This document shows positions 35,085 to 42,607 of a stretch of 64,000 nucleotides of DNA, one piece after another (position 1 is the stretch's first letter; every line of letters begins with the position of its first letter). Source of the stretch: Bacillus swezeyi (GTDB taxonomy: Bacteria; Bacillota; Bacilli; Bacillales; Bacillaceae). The stretch is from positions 1 through 64,000 of the forward strand of contig NZ_MRBK01000017.1 of the NCBI RefSeq assembly GCF_001969815.1, in the 5' to 3' direction. Both the position numbers and the translations under genes were made by a program. Below the pieces are notes generated by a model, which ran no database searches, was not told where the DNA came from, and saw nothing but the letters and a program-made list of their open reading frames with translations.

Positions 35085-35370
35085 TCAATCGTCTTTTCTA
35101 AATGTAAACCCTGATTGAACGATCATATACCGTTTGTTAAGACAATAGAAAATGTAAACGGTATCACTTACGCAGACGATAAAACAGAAGAAGAAAAACA
35201 CATTGACTAAAAGGAATCGGTGCCATGCTAAACACGGTATAGCTGCCCGAAATCGTCGAACCAACCGCATCGGCGAAAGAGCAGCATAAACGCGGTGAAC
35301 CAAGCTTCTCCGGCTTTTTCACTGCTGCGGCTGGGACTGTAATGTACATCTCTTGAACTCCTACAGACAT
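35085..35370 (-). pseudogene. remnant of a membrane protein gene
   Basis: Two overlapping minus-strand frames share hydrophobic, protein-like stretches (CSFADAVGSTISGSYTVFSM and FLLVNVFFFFCFIVC). Combined they look like one or two membrane segments of a transporter fragment with frameshifts. I cannot assign a family. The remaining 34910-35884 region holds no intact gene. Confidence 0.35.
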
Positions 35371-35469
35371 CCTTTCATTATCAGGTTTAAAATGAGCATA
35401 CGCCCATAAGAGCCGCTTTCTGCCGGCTCTTTTCTATATTATTTGTTTCGTTAAAACCCTGGCTAAATT

Positions 35470-35660
35470 CGCAAAGAAAATCCCCTTGAGAAGTCAAGCG
35501 GCTCTTCCACGGGTAGGCTGACATCATACCGCCCATTTCGCCTATCAATTTCGCTGTTTATCGTATCCTTTCAGATCCTTGGTATACTGGGTTGGTAACA
35601 TTTCATCAAAGGGTCATTTCGCACGTTTTTTATGCTTTTTTGTGATTTTTCTCCCCAGTT
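35470..35660. repeat. direct repeat, right copy (partner at 19098)
   Basis: It shares with 19098-19290 an ordered set of blocks including the CCCCTTGAGAA.TCAAG hairpin, GGCTGACATCAT, CCGCCCATTTCG, CGCTGTTTATCG, CCTTGGTATA and TTTATGCTTTTTTGTGATTT. The two copies bracket the catabolic block, about 16.4 kb apart, in the same orientation. Confidence 0.7.
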
Positions 35661-35777
35661 CGGATCATTTTTTTAAATCAACGTATTCCCTTTAGCTTCC
35701 AAACAGACTTGAAGCTCTGACCTCTTCCTTACCATGTAAATTTGAAATTGATAAGATGTTTCATTCCCTCTTTGTTA

Positions 35778-35801
35778 TTTGTTTGTAAATTTACAAACAA
35801 A
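35778..35801. promoter_or_regulatory. 24-bp perfect palindrome upstream of yukJ
   Basis: TTTGTTTGTAAA is followed directly by its exact complement, giving a gapless perfect 24-bp palindrome. It ends about 10 bp upstream of a weak promoter (TTTTCT at 35812-35817, 17 bp, TATTAT at 35835-35840). It is most likely an operator, but I do not recognise the regulator. Confidence 0.6.
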
Positions 35802-35884
35802 ATAGTCAAAATTTTCTTATATCAAACGAAGAATTATTATACACTTATTAGTGTTAAGACTTTCTGATTGGAGGAGGATGAACA

Positions 35885-36571
35885 ATGACTGTTGAAAATT
35901 ACGGTGTTTTAAAAGGGATTGTACACGATACGAAAAGAGAGGTAGATTTTGATACTCCTCATTATCAAGTCGATGTCATTGGCGAGAATAACACACATTA
36001 CAGATGTGCCATTAATGTGATGTCGAGCTCAGCCCAGTCAGAAGTGCTGTATTATGCGGATGATCATTTTAATGCCAGTGAAATCACCCATTTGCAAAAT
36101 CTGCAAAATGGCTATACTTCCCTTCATGAAGATGCGGCAAATCATCGGATTGCCCTTGATTATGTAAGAGGCCATCTTTTTGACCCTGCTAAAATGATAC
36201 CTCTGCCACATGAAGTGACCGGCGAAAATAATGATTTGAACGATTTTATTGAAAAATATATGACCAAAGCTAAAAAAGAAAGTGCACCTGTCTATATTTA
36301 CGGCTCAAAATTCGGCCCTGAAAATCAAAAAGATAAAATATTTGGATTCGAACCAACCAATGGTATGCATAACATCCACATGAATCAGGGGAATTCAGGC
36401 AGGTGGAAAAAGGACAACGGGATCTATCACGACGGGGGTATATTCATCCAATTTCATGATGATTGGGTTGCGATTTTCTTAGCTTTTTTAACACAATCAT
36501 GGTGCACCGATAAAAAAGGCGATCCAATCAAGTTTTGTGGTTTTACAGAGCCTCATAAAGAGTATGAATAA
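35885..36571 (+). CDS. yukJ: YukJ family protein (DUF2278)
   Basis: The 228-aa protein starts MTVENYGVLKGIV and contains APVYIYGSKFGPENQ, GMHNIHMNQGNSG and DGGIFIQFHDDWVAIFLAFLTQSW, the conserved blocks of the DUF2278/YukJ family. The family function is unknown. ATG follows GGAGGAGG by about 7 nt. In B. subtilis yukJ is also an isolated gene; here it lies between the catabolic block and tRNA-Ala. Expression may be controlled through the 24-bp palindrome upstream. Confidence 0.85.
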   Translation: MTVENYGVLKGIVHDTKREVDFDTPHYQVDVIGENNTHYRCAINVMSSSAQSEVLYYADDHFNASEITHLQNLQNGYTSLHEDAANHRIALDYVRGHLFDPAKMIPLPHEVTGENNDLNDFIEKYMTKAKKESAPVYIYGSKFGPENQKDKIFGFEPTNGMHNIHMNQGNSGRWKKDNGIYHDGGIFIQFHDDWVAIFLAFLTQSWCTDKKGDPIKFCGFTEPHKEYE

Positions 36572-36701
36572 GTGGTTTTCTCTGCGGCTGAAAGCATTTG
36601 TAACTAAACACACCCTATTATAGGACTTCTAAAATAATTTCTGCTTCTGCCGGCCAGGCTTCAAAGGGGTTTTTTAGCACAAGGCGAGTTTCTTTCACAA
36701 T

Positions 36702-36728
36702 AAAAAAACCCCTTGATATATCAAGGGA
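36702..36728 (-). terminator. tRNA-Ala terminator
   Basis: On the minus strand CCCTTGA and TCAAGGG pair around TATA and are followed by a seven-base T run, just after the tRNA 3' end. Confidence 0.85.
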
Positions 36729-36736
36729 TTCAGATA

Positions 36737-36809
36737 TGGAGCATAGCGGGCTCGAACCGCTGACCTCTACACTGCCAGTGTAGCGCTCTCCCAGCTGAGC
36801 TAATGCCCC
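36737..36809 (-). tRNA. tRNA-Ala (anticodon GGC)
   Basis: The 73-nt minus-strand sequence folds as a standard cloverleaf: acceptor GGGGCAT/ATGCTCC, D stem GCTC/GAGC, anticodon stem CTACA/TGTAG with loop CTGGCAG (anticodon GGC), T stem AGCGG/CCGCT with TTCGAGC loop, discriminator A. CCA is not encoded. A decayed copy of its 3' half with the same terminator lies at 18969-19035. Confidence 0.96.
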
Positions 36810-37005
36810 GTTTATTTGAGACATGATTTATTATAGACGGAATTCGGGATAAAAGCAAGGAGTTTTTTGCTTCATTTTTATATTTATATTTACAGATATA
36901 AACGAGATTGTAAAAATTGAATAAGCGACACTAAACGAACAAATATTGATTCGTTTAGTGTCTACGTTCCTTACTGCTTAAGACCAGGATCTTTAAATCT
37001 GCAGA

Positions 37006-37446
37006 CTACTGCCACTTTTTTTGTACAATTCTAAGGTATTCTCTATCCTCCAAGATTAGCTGCGATGGGGAGGTGAATTCAGATAAAACAAGTTCTCTTT
37101 TTTTAGAAATCTCCATATCTTCCTCTCCTGCCCAAGCCGTATACCATTCAATAGAAAAACTATTTTTCATTACATCTTTAATATATGAAAATAGTATTTT
37201 TAGACACATTAAATCTTCTTCAGAATGTACAGGTCTATTCATTGCAAATGTACCTATGTGTGTGTGAACTTGTACTTGATATGGCAGCTTCATATGGATG
37301 GAAGCTGCTTCTATATTTTCAATATAAATGCCCGCTGCATTTGCTCCTGATCTAACTGGGTGCCCTTTACGTGATCTGATTGAAGTTTCTCCAAAAAACC
37401 CACCTTCTAAAGGAATCTTTGCAGAGAGATAATAAAATTGAGTCAT
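37006..37446 (-). CDS. candidate orphan immunity protein
   Basis: The 146-aa protein has no family I recognise. It follows a fragment of an LXG toxin gene whose reading frame ends in a TGA overlapping this ATG (ATGA), the arrangement expected of a toxin C-terminus followed by its immunity gene. The RBS is AAAAAGGAA. Composition is A+T-rich like the adjacent immunity gene. It may protect against a toxin tip no longer encoded here, but a different role is possible. Confidence 0.55.
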   Translation of the reverse strand: MTQFYYLSAKIPLEGGFFGETSIRSRKGHPVRSGANAAGIYIENIEAASIHMKLPYQVQVHTHIGTFAMNRPVHSEEDLMCLKILFSYIKDVMKNSFSIEWYTAWAGEEDMEISKKRELVLSEFTSPSQLILEDREYLRIVQKKWQ

Positions 37447-37640
37447 TTCCTTTTTCCCTTCTGTTTCTCAGCCTCAATCTCCCGCTCAATCCGCTGAATC
37501 GAAATCCTGTATCTTCGATTTCGATGTTTTGTGGGCGAGGACGATGGGGTTTTTATTGATATCATAATTTGGCTTGTGATTTCATCCCATGGTGCTTGCA
37601 TTATATGTACAATTCTAAGAACTTCTTTAAAATTTTATGG
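37447..37640 (-). pseudogene. fragment of an LXG toxin gene
   Basis: Minus strand 37469-37540 repeats, with small deletions, the part of the intact toxin gene around 38819-38940 (coding SISRIEREIEA and the neighbouring SKIQ and KGTD segments). The open frame reads RISIQRIEREIEAEKQKGKRK then stop. Further right the same frame continues KEVLRIVHIMQAPWDEI, unlike the intact toxin. It is a relic of a second toxin or a recombination scar. Confidence 0.75.
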
Positions 37641-37656
37641 CGAATATAAAAGAATA

Positions 37657-37680
37657 AACGCATAGAGTTTTCCATGCGTT
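37657..37680 (-). terminator. probable terminator of the toxin-immunity operon
   Basis: AACGCAT and ATGCGTT form a 7-bp stem about 70 nt after the immunity gene stop; on the minus strand it is followed by TTTATTCTTTT. Confidence 0.5.
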
Positions 37681-37749
37681 CACGGTTCATTTGTTTGAAC
37701 GATTTCTCTAAAAGGTCAAACAGGGCTTGATTTTCAGGTCAGTTTTTCA

Positions 37750-38391
37750 TTAATTGTTAAAATAGTCATTTACTATTTTATCTAATTTATCATTTCCTTT
37801 TTCATTCTCAGAAAGATATTCAATAAAAAAATCATCTATTCTATCATCTTTAAAACAACTAATATAGAAAAATAATGTTTCTAAACTTTGATTATTAATT
37901 ATCCACTCATGCAAATGTTTGCGACCTAGCTTAATCGCATCCTCTATAAAATGATCATCCTTTACTTCTATCAACAAATCTAATATGAAATCTCTCTCAT
38001 CTTCATTCTCTCCTTGCAATATTTCATGCATTTCATCTTTACTCATTTCTAATTTATATATATCCTTTTTCGCCCTCCAAAAATCATCTAAGGAAGTACC
38101 CTCTTCATCATATAACATTGACCAAAATCCATCATAAGAAATGAATTTATGAATAAACTTATGCGTATCTTCTGCTATTTTCTTTTCAACATAATTAGTA
38201 TTTTTATTCGAAATAATTTCAAAATATTTTGCTTCATATGGAATTACGCTTCCGTAATCATCCTGTATTCTAAATGAGATATACTTTTTTTCTTTAAATT
38301 TATTTTTAAATTCACCTTCATACACTGAATAAATTTTGTTTTTTGTTATATCAGGTACTCTATTGTCTTTTTCTATACACTTAACTCTCAT
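37750..38391 (-). CDS. probable immunity protein for the LXG toxin
   Basis: The 213-aa acidic, A+T-rich gene product has no recognised domain. It starts 4 nt after the toxin stop with AGGTG about 6 nt before the ATG, the standard place for the cognate immunity gene of a polymorphic toxin. The sequence is rich in D/E (SKDEMHEILQGENEDERD), a common trait of proteins that neutralise basic toxin domains. Function is inferred from position only. Confidence 0.7.
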   Translation of the reverse strand: MRVKCIEKDNRVPDITKNKIYSVYEGEFKNKFKEKKYISFRIQDDYGSVIPYEAKYFEIISNKNTNYVEKKIAEDTHKFIHKFISYDGFWSMLYDEEGTSLDDFWRAKKDIYKLEMSKDEMHEILQGENEDERDFILDLLIEVKDDHFIEDAIKLGRKHLHEWIINNQSLETLFFYISCFKDDRIDDFFIEYLSENEKGNDKLDKIVNDYFNN

Positions 38392-38395
38392 TTTT

Positions 38396-39988
38396 TCACC
38401 TCATTTTAGCAGGTACAAAATTTTCATCTAAATCTACGATCCAAAATAAATCTTTCTGGTCTTTCCTAAGATCTCTTGGTTTTGGTACTTTAAGTTTACT
38501 ATCAAATGAACTTATTTCACCAGTCTTAAAATTTTGATAGAAATGAATCTTCCCTTCTCCAAATTCTGTTTGGTATGAGTATCTTGATTCCATTTTCCAC
38601 CAGTCGCTGATATTGGAACCATCCTTAGTCAATATATCAACTGCTTTTTGATCCCACAAATCGGCTCCATTAATAATTTTATTTGAATTGCTAATGATAT
38701 CGTCCTTTAATAATTCTTTTTTATATTGTAAATACGCATATAAATCATTAGGAACTTTGTTATATACTTTGGAATTACCCGAAACACTCGACTCACTAGT
38801 TCCTTTCCCAACACCTCTCCCAGCCTCAATCTCCCGCTCAATCCTCGAAATCGAATCCTGTATCTTCGATTTCGATGCTTTGTGGGCGTCGTTGACGCTT
38901 CCATGGAAGTCGGTGCCTTTGCGGGCGAGGACGCTGCCCTGGGCTTCTGCGCCGCGGGCGATGTCGGTGAGGGCGTCTGTGCTTTTGGCGAACTGTTTTT
39001 TGATAGCGAAGCCTGCGTCATTGAGTTTGTCTTGCGCTTTCAGTCCGCCCGCCCGCATGCGGTTTGTCCAGATCGAGCTGCTTTCTTTAAATGATTGTAT
39101 CACATGTTCCGTTTTGCCTGATACTTTGCCGATTGTTGCCGAGCCTTGGAGGGCTTTGGCTCCGCTCAGCCCTGGAATGACCTCTAGGGTGCCGGTTATG
39201 CCGCTGATTACCTGTTCATCTGTTGACAGTTTTCGTCGCGTCCCCCAGTCTTGTCCCGTCACTGAGTTGGAGACGGAAAGCCCGCCGACTGCTGCTCCGG
39301 CATAGAAGCCGGCCGGCGCGCAAAAGATCGTAAGCACGACAACGCCGCCGCCAAGGATCAGATCACGCCACAATTCCTGACCCTTTTGGACGTCTGTGAT
39401 CGATTCGTACTCAAAGCCGCGGGCGGAAACGATTGCTTTGGAGTAGTCTTCATAGGTCAATTCGATTTCCGGGTGTTCTGCCTTAAATGCTTTATATTCT
39501 TCATTCAGCACATGGTCAAACGCTTTTGAATCTTTGAAAATATCGTCCACGGTAATTTCCCTTTTGTCCTCTTGGACGGCCTGCTTGTTCATGCCGTAGC
39601 CGACATAGGTTGTCTCTTTGGAGCCGATTCGGTTTTTTGTCTTGTAGTTGCGGATGGACATGGCTTCCATCTTATCCGCAAAAGCGTCCATTTTTTTGTG
39701 GAAAGGATCGTCAATGTGGTCTGCTACTAAACTGCCGGCTTTCAGACAAAAGTCAGACAGTTTCTGATAATCCTTGAACAGCTCTTCGATCTTGCTTTTT
39801 TTGCTGGAATGGCTAAAGCCGATCGCTCTGTCACTGTCTTTGTCTTTTATTTTAGATTCGATATCTTCCAAGAGGTCATTGAGCTTTAAAAGGCTTGATT
39901 TCGCTCCCCCTCCGTACTTTCCGCCCGTTAACGCATCCAGGCCGTCTTTCATGCCTTGCCATTCTTCCGGGCTGAATTTCACATCCAT
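38396..39988 (-). CDS. type VII secretion LXG-type polymorphic toxin
   Basis: The 530-aa protein has an N-terminal LXG-like helical targeting region (about 1-200, MDVKFSPEEWQGMKDGLDALTGG), a glycine/alanine hydrophobic stretch (about 215-250), a pre-toxin-like linker (SGITGTLEVIPGLSGAKALQG, about 265-285), a basic helical spacer, and a C-terminal domain (about 405-530) that should be the toxin. The tip (ADLWDQKAVDILTKDG, FYQNFKTGEISSFDSKL, DQKDLFWIVDLDE) matches no toxin family I know. Such proteins are exported by the ESX/Yuk type VII system and kill competing cells. The upstream small genes and downstream immunity gene complete the module. Confidence 0.85.
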   Translation of the reverse strand: MDVKFSPEEWQGMKDGLDALTGGKYGGGAKSSLLKLNDLLEDIESKIKDKDSDRAIGFSHSSKKSKIEELFKDYQKLSDFCLKAGSLVADHIDDPFHKKMDAFADKMEAMSIRNYKTKNRIGSKETTYVGYGMNKQAVQEDKREITVDDIFKDSKAFDHVLNEEYKAFKAEHPEIELTYEDYSKAIVSARGFEYESITDVQKGQELWRDLILGGGVVVLTIFCAPAGFYAGAAVGGLSVSNSVTGQDWGTRRKLSTDEQVISGITGTLEVIPGLSGAKALQGSATIGKVSGKTEHVIQSFKESSSIWTNRMRAGGLKAQDKLNDAGFAIKKQFAKSTDALTDIARGAEAQGSVLARKGTDFHGSVNDAHKASKSKIQDSISRIEREIEAGRGVGKGTSESSVSGNSKVYNKVPNDLYAYLQYKKELLKDDIISNSNKIINGADLWDQKAVDILTKDGSNISDWWKMESRYSYQTEFGEGKIHFYQNFKTGEISSFDSKLKVPKPRDLRKDQKDLFWIVDLDENFVPAKMR

Positions 39989-40006
39989 CAGATGATCGCC
40001 TCGTTT

Positions 40007-40327
40007 CTATTTCTGGATCTGGTAGAGTTTTTGGAGCTCCTTATCTGTTTCATACATTTTTTCCATCGCATAGTTGACAATCTGGGCGGCCATCGAGTAA
40101 TTATCAAACAGCTCCATCGTTTTTCCGAGGATTTCCGGGTAGCTTTCAACCGTTTTCAGGGCTTTGCCAGCTTTATAAAAATCAGACTCTGCGAGTTTTT
40201 TAATTTCCGGCTGGACTCCCTCTATGTAAATCTCACAAATGTTTTTCAGTTTATTTGAAATGGTGATCATTTCTTCAAACTCAACGTGTATGTTTGTGCC
40301 GCCTCCTGCTCCGCCTTCGGCATTCAT
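40007..40327 (-). CDS. small helical T7SS partner protein (TIGR04197/YwqI-like)
   Basis: The 106-aa mainly helical protein (NIHVEFEEMITISNKLKNIC...) has the size and pattern of the small WXG100-like partners encoded just before LXG toxins. These pair with the toxin N-terminus for export. It overlaps the preceding gene by an ATGA junction and lies 18 nt before the toxin gene. The GGAGG RBS lies inside the preceding gene. Confidence 0.75.
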   Translation of the reverse strand: MNAEGGAGGGTNIHVEFEEMITISNKLKNICEIYIEGVQPEIKKLAESDFYKAGKALKTVESYPEILGKTMELFDNYSMAAQIVNYAMEKMYETDKELQKLYQIQK

Positions 40328-41031
40328 ACCATCGCCCTCCCTGCTCTGAAATTAATATGTAGCGCATCATAAATCCGGTTGTTCATGATGTAGAGACTGA
40401 TCCATTCGTATCGGTCATTTAACGGATCAATGCAGATAAAGTCTTCACCCTTTGTGAAATACAAGTTGGTTGTCTGAAAACCGGGGTCTGTCAGACTTTG
40501 AACTGCAGCAAACCTGAATGTTTCAACAGCCAGGATCTCTTTTTCGTCAAGGTCCATCGCCCTTACTTCCGCTTTTTCGCCGGGATTCATCGGTTTTGTC
40601 AAAAAGGACCGGTCTTTTTCCCGCGGCTCTCTCATTAAAAAGGAAACTTTTGAAATGAGCGACAAATAAACTTCCCGTTTTTCCAGATAGTCAAATGTGT
40701 AGACTTTGCCCGGGCCTATTTCCGTAAGAACGATGACGCGCTCTTCGTCGTCTGGAAGAAAGGCGCACATGACATTATTGAAGCGTACATATTCTTTGCT
40801 TTCTTGATATTGTTTCAGCATTTCCGTCATGAAAAAAGCAGCACGGGTCAGCTTGCCTTCTTTTGTAAGGATTCCTTTTTCGATCAGGCCATCCAAAGCT
40901 TTCACCGCACAGTCAGGCTCGGTCAAAGCGAGCTGTTCGCGTTCGGGTAGGCCGAATATGTAGGATACCCCGGCCGCTCCGGCTAAAACATAAAGTTCCG
41001 CCGCTGTGAGCGTATCTATTTTCACCAGCAT
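40324..41031 (-). CDS. DUF5081-like / EspG-like T7SS accessory protein
   Basis: The 235-aa soluble protein begins MLVKIDTLTAAELYVLAGAAG and has alternating helical and strand segments. Proteins of this type (DUF5081 family, resembling EspG-like chaperones) occur beside LXG toxin genes and probably assist substrate delivery to the secretion apparatus. The RBS GGAAGGGG is 6 nt from ATG. It sits in the middle of the minus-strand module with 17 nt to the upstream gene. Confidence 0.65.
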   Translation of the reverse strand: MLVKIDTLTAAELYVLAGAAGVSYIFGLPEREQLALTEPDCAVKALDGLIEKGILTKEGKLTRAAFFMTEMLKQYQESKEYVRFNNVMCAFLPDDEERVIVLTEIGPGKVYTFDYLEKREVYLSLISKVSFLMREPREKDRSFLTKPMNPGEKAEVRAMDLDEKEILAVETFRFAAVQSLTDPGFQTTNLYFTKGEDFICIDPLNDRYEWISLYIMNNRIYDALHINFRAGRAMV

Positions 41032-41048
41032 GTCGTTCCCCTTCCATG

Positions 41049-41399
41049 TTATAGGTTTTGAATTTCTTTCACTTCGCTGAGCTTAGAGAAATCGTCGATG
41101 CTTTTCTCTAACACATTCAGCGCAGATGTATGATCTTCCAATGCATCTTTCATATCTGCATTTAAATCAATGATCAATTCAAGATAACTGAGGAAAGCAT
41201 CGCGCGTTTTCCCGCTCCATTTTCCGCTTTCGACATATGACTTTAATTCTTTTGCCTTGTTTAGCGAGTCACTGACGTGTTTTTCGATTGCTTTTGCATG
41301 GGAAAGCGCCTTAATCGTTCCATTATGGGACAATTTCACAGCTTCTCCGCTTACTTTCGACTCGGCCGTATGATAGTTGTAATATCCGTATCCGTCCAT
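41049..41399 (-). CDS. small WXG-like T7SS protein (DUF5344-like)
   Basis: The 116-aa helical protein has a central SGKWSGKTRDAF segment (the WxG-type turn) between two long helices, as in WXG100-related partners of LXG toxins. ATG at 41399 is chosen: GAGGAGGGG precedes it, while the longer frame starts inside the upstream gene. It lies 19 nt after that gene. Confidence 0.75.
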   Translation of the reverse strand: MDGYGYYNYHTAESKVSGEAVKLSHNGTIKALSHAKAIEKHVSDSLNKAKELKSYVESGKWSGKTRDAFLSYLELIIDLNADMKDALEDHTSALNVLEKSIDDFSKLSEVKEIQNL

Positions 41400-41418
41400 C
41401 GTGTTAGCTGCCCCTCCT

Positions 41419-41781
41419 CTACGCCTTTTTCTCTTCAGCTTCTGCTTTTGCTTTATAATGCTCCCATTTGCTTTTGGCCTTCGTCTTTGCGCTTTGAATA
41501 TCATCGAGCATATCGTCAAAATGCTTGATCAAATCCTTTAGGTCGGCATCCTTTTCATGGCGCGCATTTTCAAATTCATGAGAAGGGATTTTCATATCCG
41601 GGAGATTGTTTGTTTTATAAGCTTTTTTTGTCGCTTTTGCATCTGATAATTTTGTTTTAACTTCACTTTCTTTATCAGATAAAAAGTCGTATAAATTTTT
41701 ATAATCATCCCGTTTACGTTCATTTTCAGTGTAAGAAATGTGCAAAAAGTTACCTGCTGAGTCCCAAAAACTTTCACTCAC
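41419..41781 (-). CDS. small coiled-coil T7SS module protein (DUF5082/YwqH-like)
   Basis: The 120-aa, highly charged protein is predicted mostly helical (KRDDYKNLYDFLSDKESEVK, then DADLKDLIKHFDDMLDDIQS), like YwqH/DUF5082 proteins at the head of LXG toxin operons. It starts with GTG, about 8 nt after AAAGGGG. Role inferred from operon position. Confidence 0.7.
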   Translation of the reverse strand: MSESFWDSAGNFLHISYTENERKRDDYKNLYDFLSDKESEVKTKLSDAKATKKAYKTNNLPDMKIPSHEFENARHEKDADLKDLIKHFDDMLDDIQSAKTKAKSKWEHYKAKAEAEEKKA

Positions 41782-41808
41782 GGCAGTGTCCCCTTTCCAT
41801 TCTACTAG

Positions 41809-42078
41809 TCAATAAAAACTATTTTCCTCTAGTGGATTATATTGTAATAAAATAATATTACAGGAAGGTCCTATTTGAATGAATAGGTTAAATGAATCGT
41901 TTTTTGTGTGAAAACATGAAATATACGAGCTGATCAGTCTATTTTCTAAGGAAAAAGAATTAGTCCTATACTCCCTCATCACTCCCAATGGGGTCTTATT
42001 CTTAGTCGTGTCAAGATAGCAAAAGACATGTTTTTCACTTTCACAAAGCAGAAAATCGATTTCAAGTTCAGCCGACAC
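41809..42078 (-). CDS. hypothetical protein at the head of the T7SS module
   Basis: An 89-aa frame (start GTG, MSAELEIDFLLCESEKHV) without a recognised domain and with a poor RBS. It lies 27 nt upstream of the YwqH-like gene on the same strand. It may be a real small protein or leader; confidence is limited. Confidence 0.45.
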   Translation of the reverse strand: MSAELEIDFLLCESEKHVFCYLDTTKNKTPLGVMREYRTNSFSLENRLISSYISCFHTKNDSFNLFIQIGPSCNIILLQYNPLEENSFY

Positions 42079-42105
42079 ACCGCTTCAAATCATTTCCTGA
42101 GAAAT

Positions 42106-42124
42106 ATTTTCTTTCGAAGAAAAT
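42106..42124. promoter_or_regulatory. inverted repeat in the divergent intergenic region
   Basis: ATTTTCT and AGAAAAT are separated by TTCGA. It lies just upstream of the rightward -10 TATAAT (42130-42135) of the zinc-ribbon gene and between it and the leftward T7SS module. Possible operator. Confidence 0.35.
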
Positions 42125-42174
42125 TACAGTATAATGGAAATATTCGATTGACACAGTGAAAGGAGAAAAGCCCC

Positions 42175-42384
42175 ATGCGTGATCATAAAGGGTGCATCAA
42201 GTGCGGTAGCATGGATGCAGGACAGAAAGAAATTGCGACGACCGGCACCGGTCTCTCCAAAGTGTTTGACGTGCAGAATAACCGTTTTCTCGTCGTATAT
42301 TGCAAAAACTGCGGGTATTCGGAGCTGTACAATAAAAAAGCTTCGACTGCCGGAAACATTCTTGACTTGTTCTTTGGAGGATGA
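42175..42384 (+). CDS. zinc-ribbon nucleic-acid-binding-like protein
   Basis: The 69-aa protein has two CxxC knuckles, CIKCG (residues 8-12) and CKNCG (43-47), the four-cysteine zinc ribbon of the PF09855-type family. Function unknown; such proteins may bind nucleic acid. ATG follows AAAGGAG by about 9 nt, and a TATAAT -10 lies 40 nt upstream. It is followed 23 nt later by a small membrane protein gene. Confidence 0.8.
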   Translation: MRDHKGCIKCGSMDAGQKEIATTGTGLSKVFDVQNNRFLVVYCKNCGYSELYNKKASTAGNILDLFFGG

Positions 42385-42407
42385 CAGTCAGAAAGGAGAA
42401 TCCAGCC

Positions 42408-42581
42408 ATGATGGAGAAATACGGATTATGCATCGCCCTATTTATTTTGGCATTATGTGTTCACTCCAATATCATCGTTGAGAGCCCGCTGCTTCAGACG
42501 ATCATTAAAATGGTTTCTTTATTTATAATGGCTGCGGCAGCTCTTGCAGCATTTATTAAAAGCATCAGGCAGCCGGAATAA
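42408..42581 (+). CDS. small membrane protein
   Basis: The 57-aa protein contains two hydrophobic segments (about 6-24 and 32-50). AAAGGAG lies about 10 nt before the ATG at 42408; the longer frame overlapping the zinc-ribbon stop is not needed. No family recognised. Likely cotranscribed with the zinc-ribbon gene. Confidence 0.65.
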   Translation: MMEKYGLCIALFILALCVHSNIIVESPLLQTIIKMVSLFIMAAAALAAFIKSIRQPE

Positions 42582-42607
42582 AAAGGGATGAAAAAGCGGG
42601 GAAAACC

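Noticed and set aside
18969-36809. Prophage or integrative element with its own integrase
   Set aside because: No integrase, recombinase, transposase or phage structural gene is present, so only the flanks support an island.
38688-39305. 205-codon plus-strand frame opposite the LXG toxin gene
   Set aside because: It is antisense to the toxin coding sequence, with low-complexity composition and no RBS.
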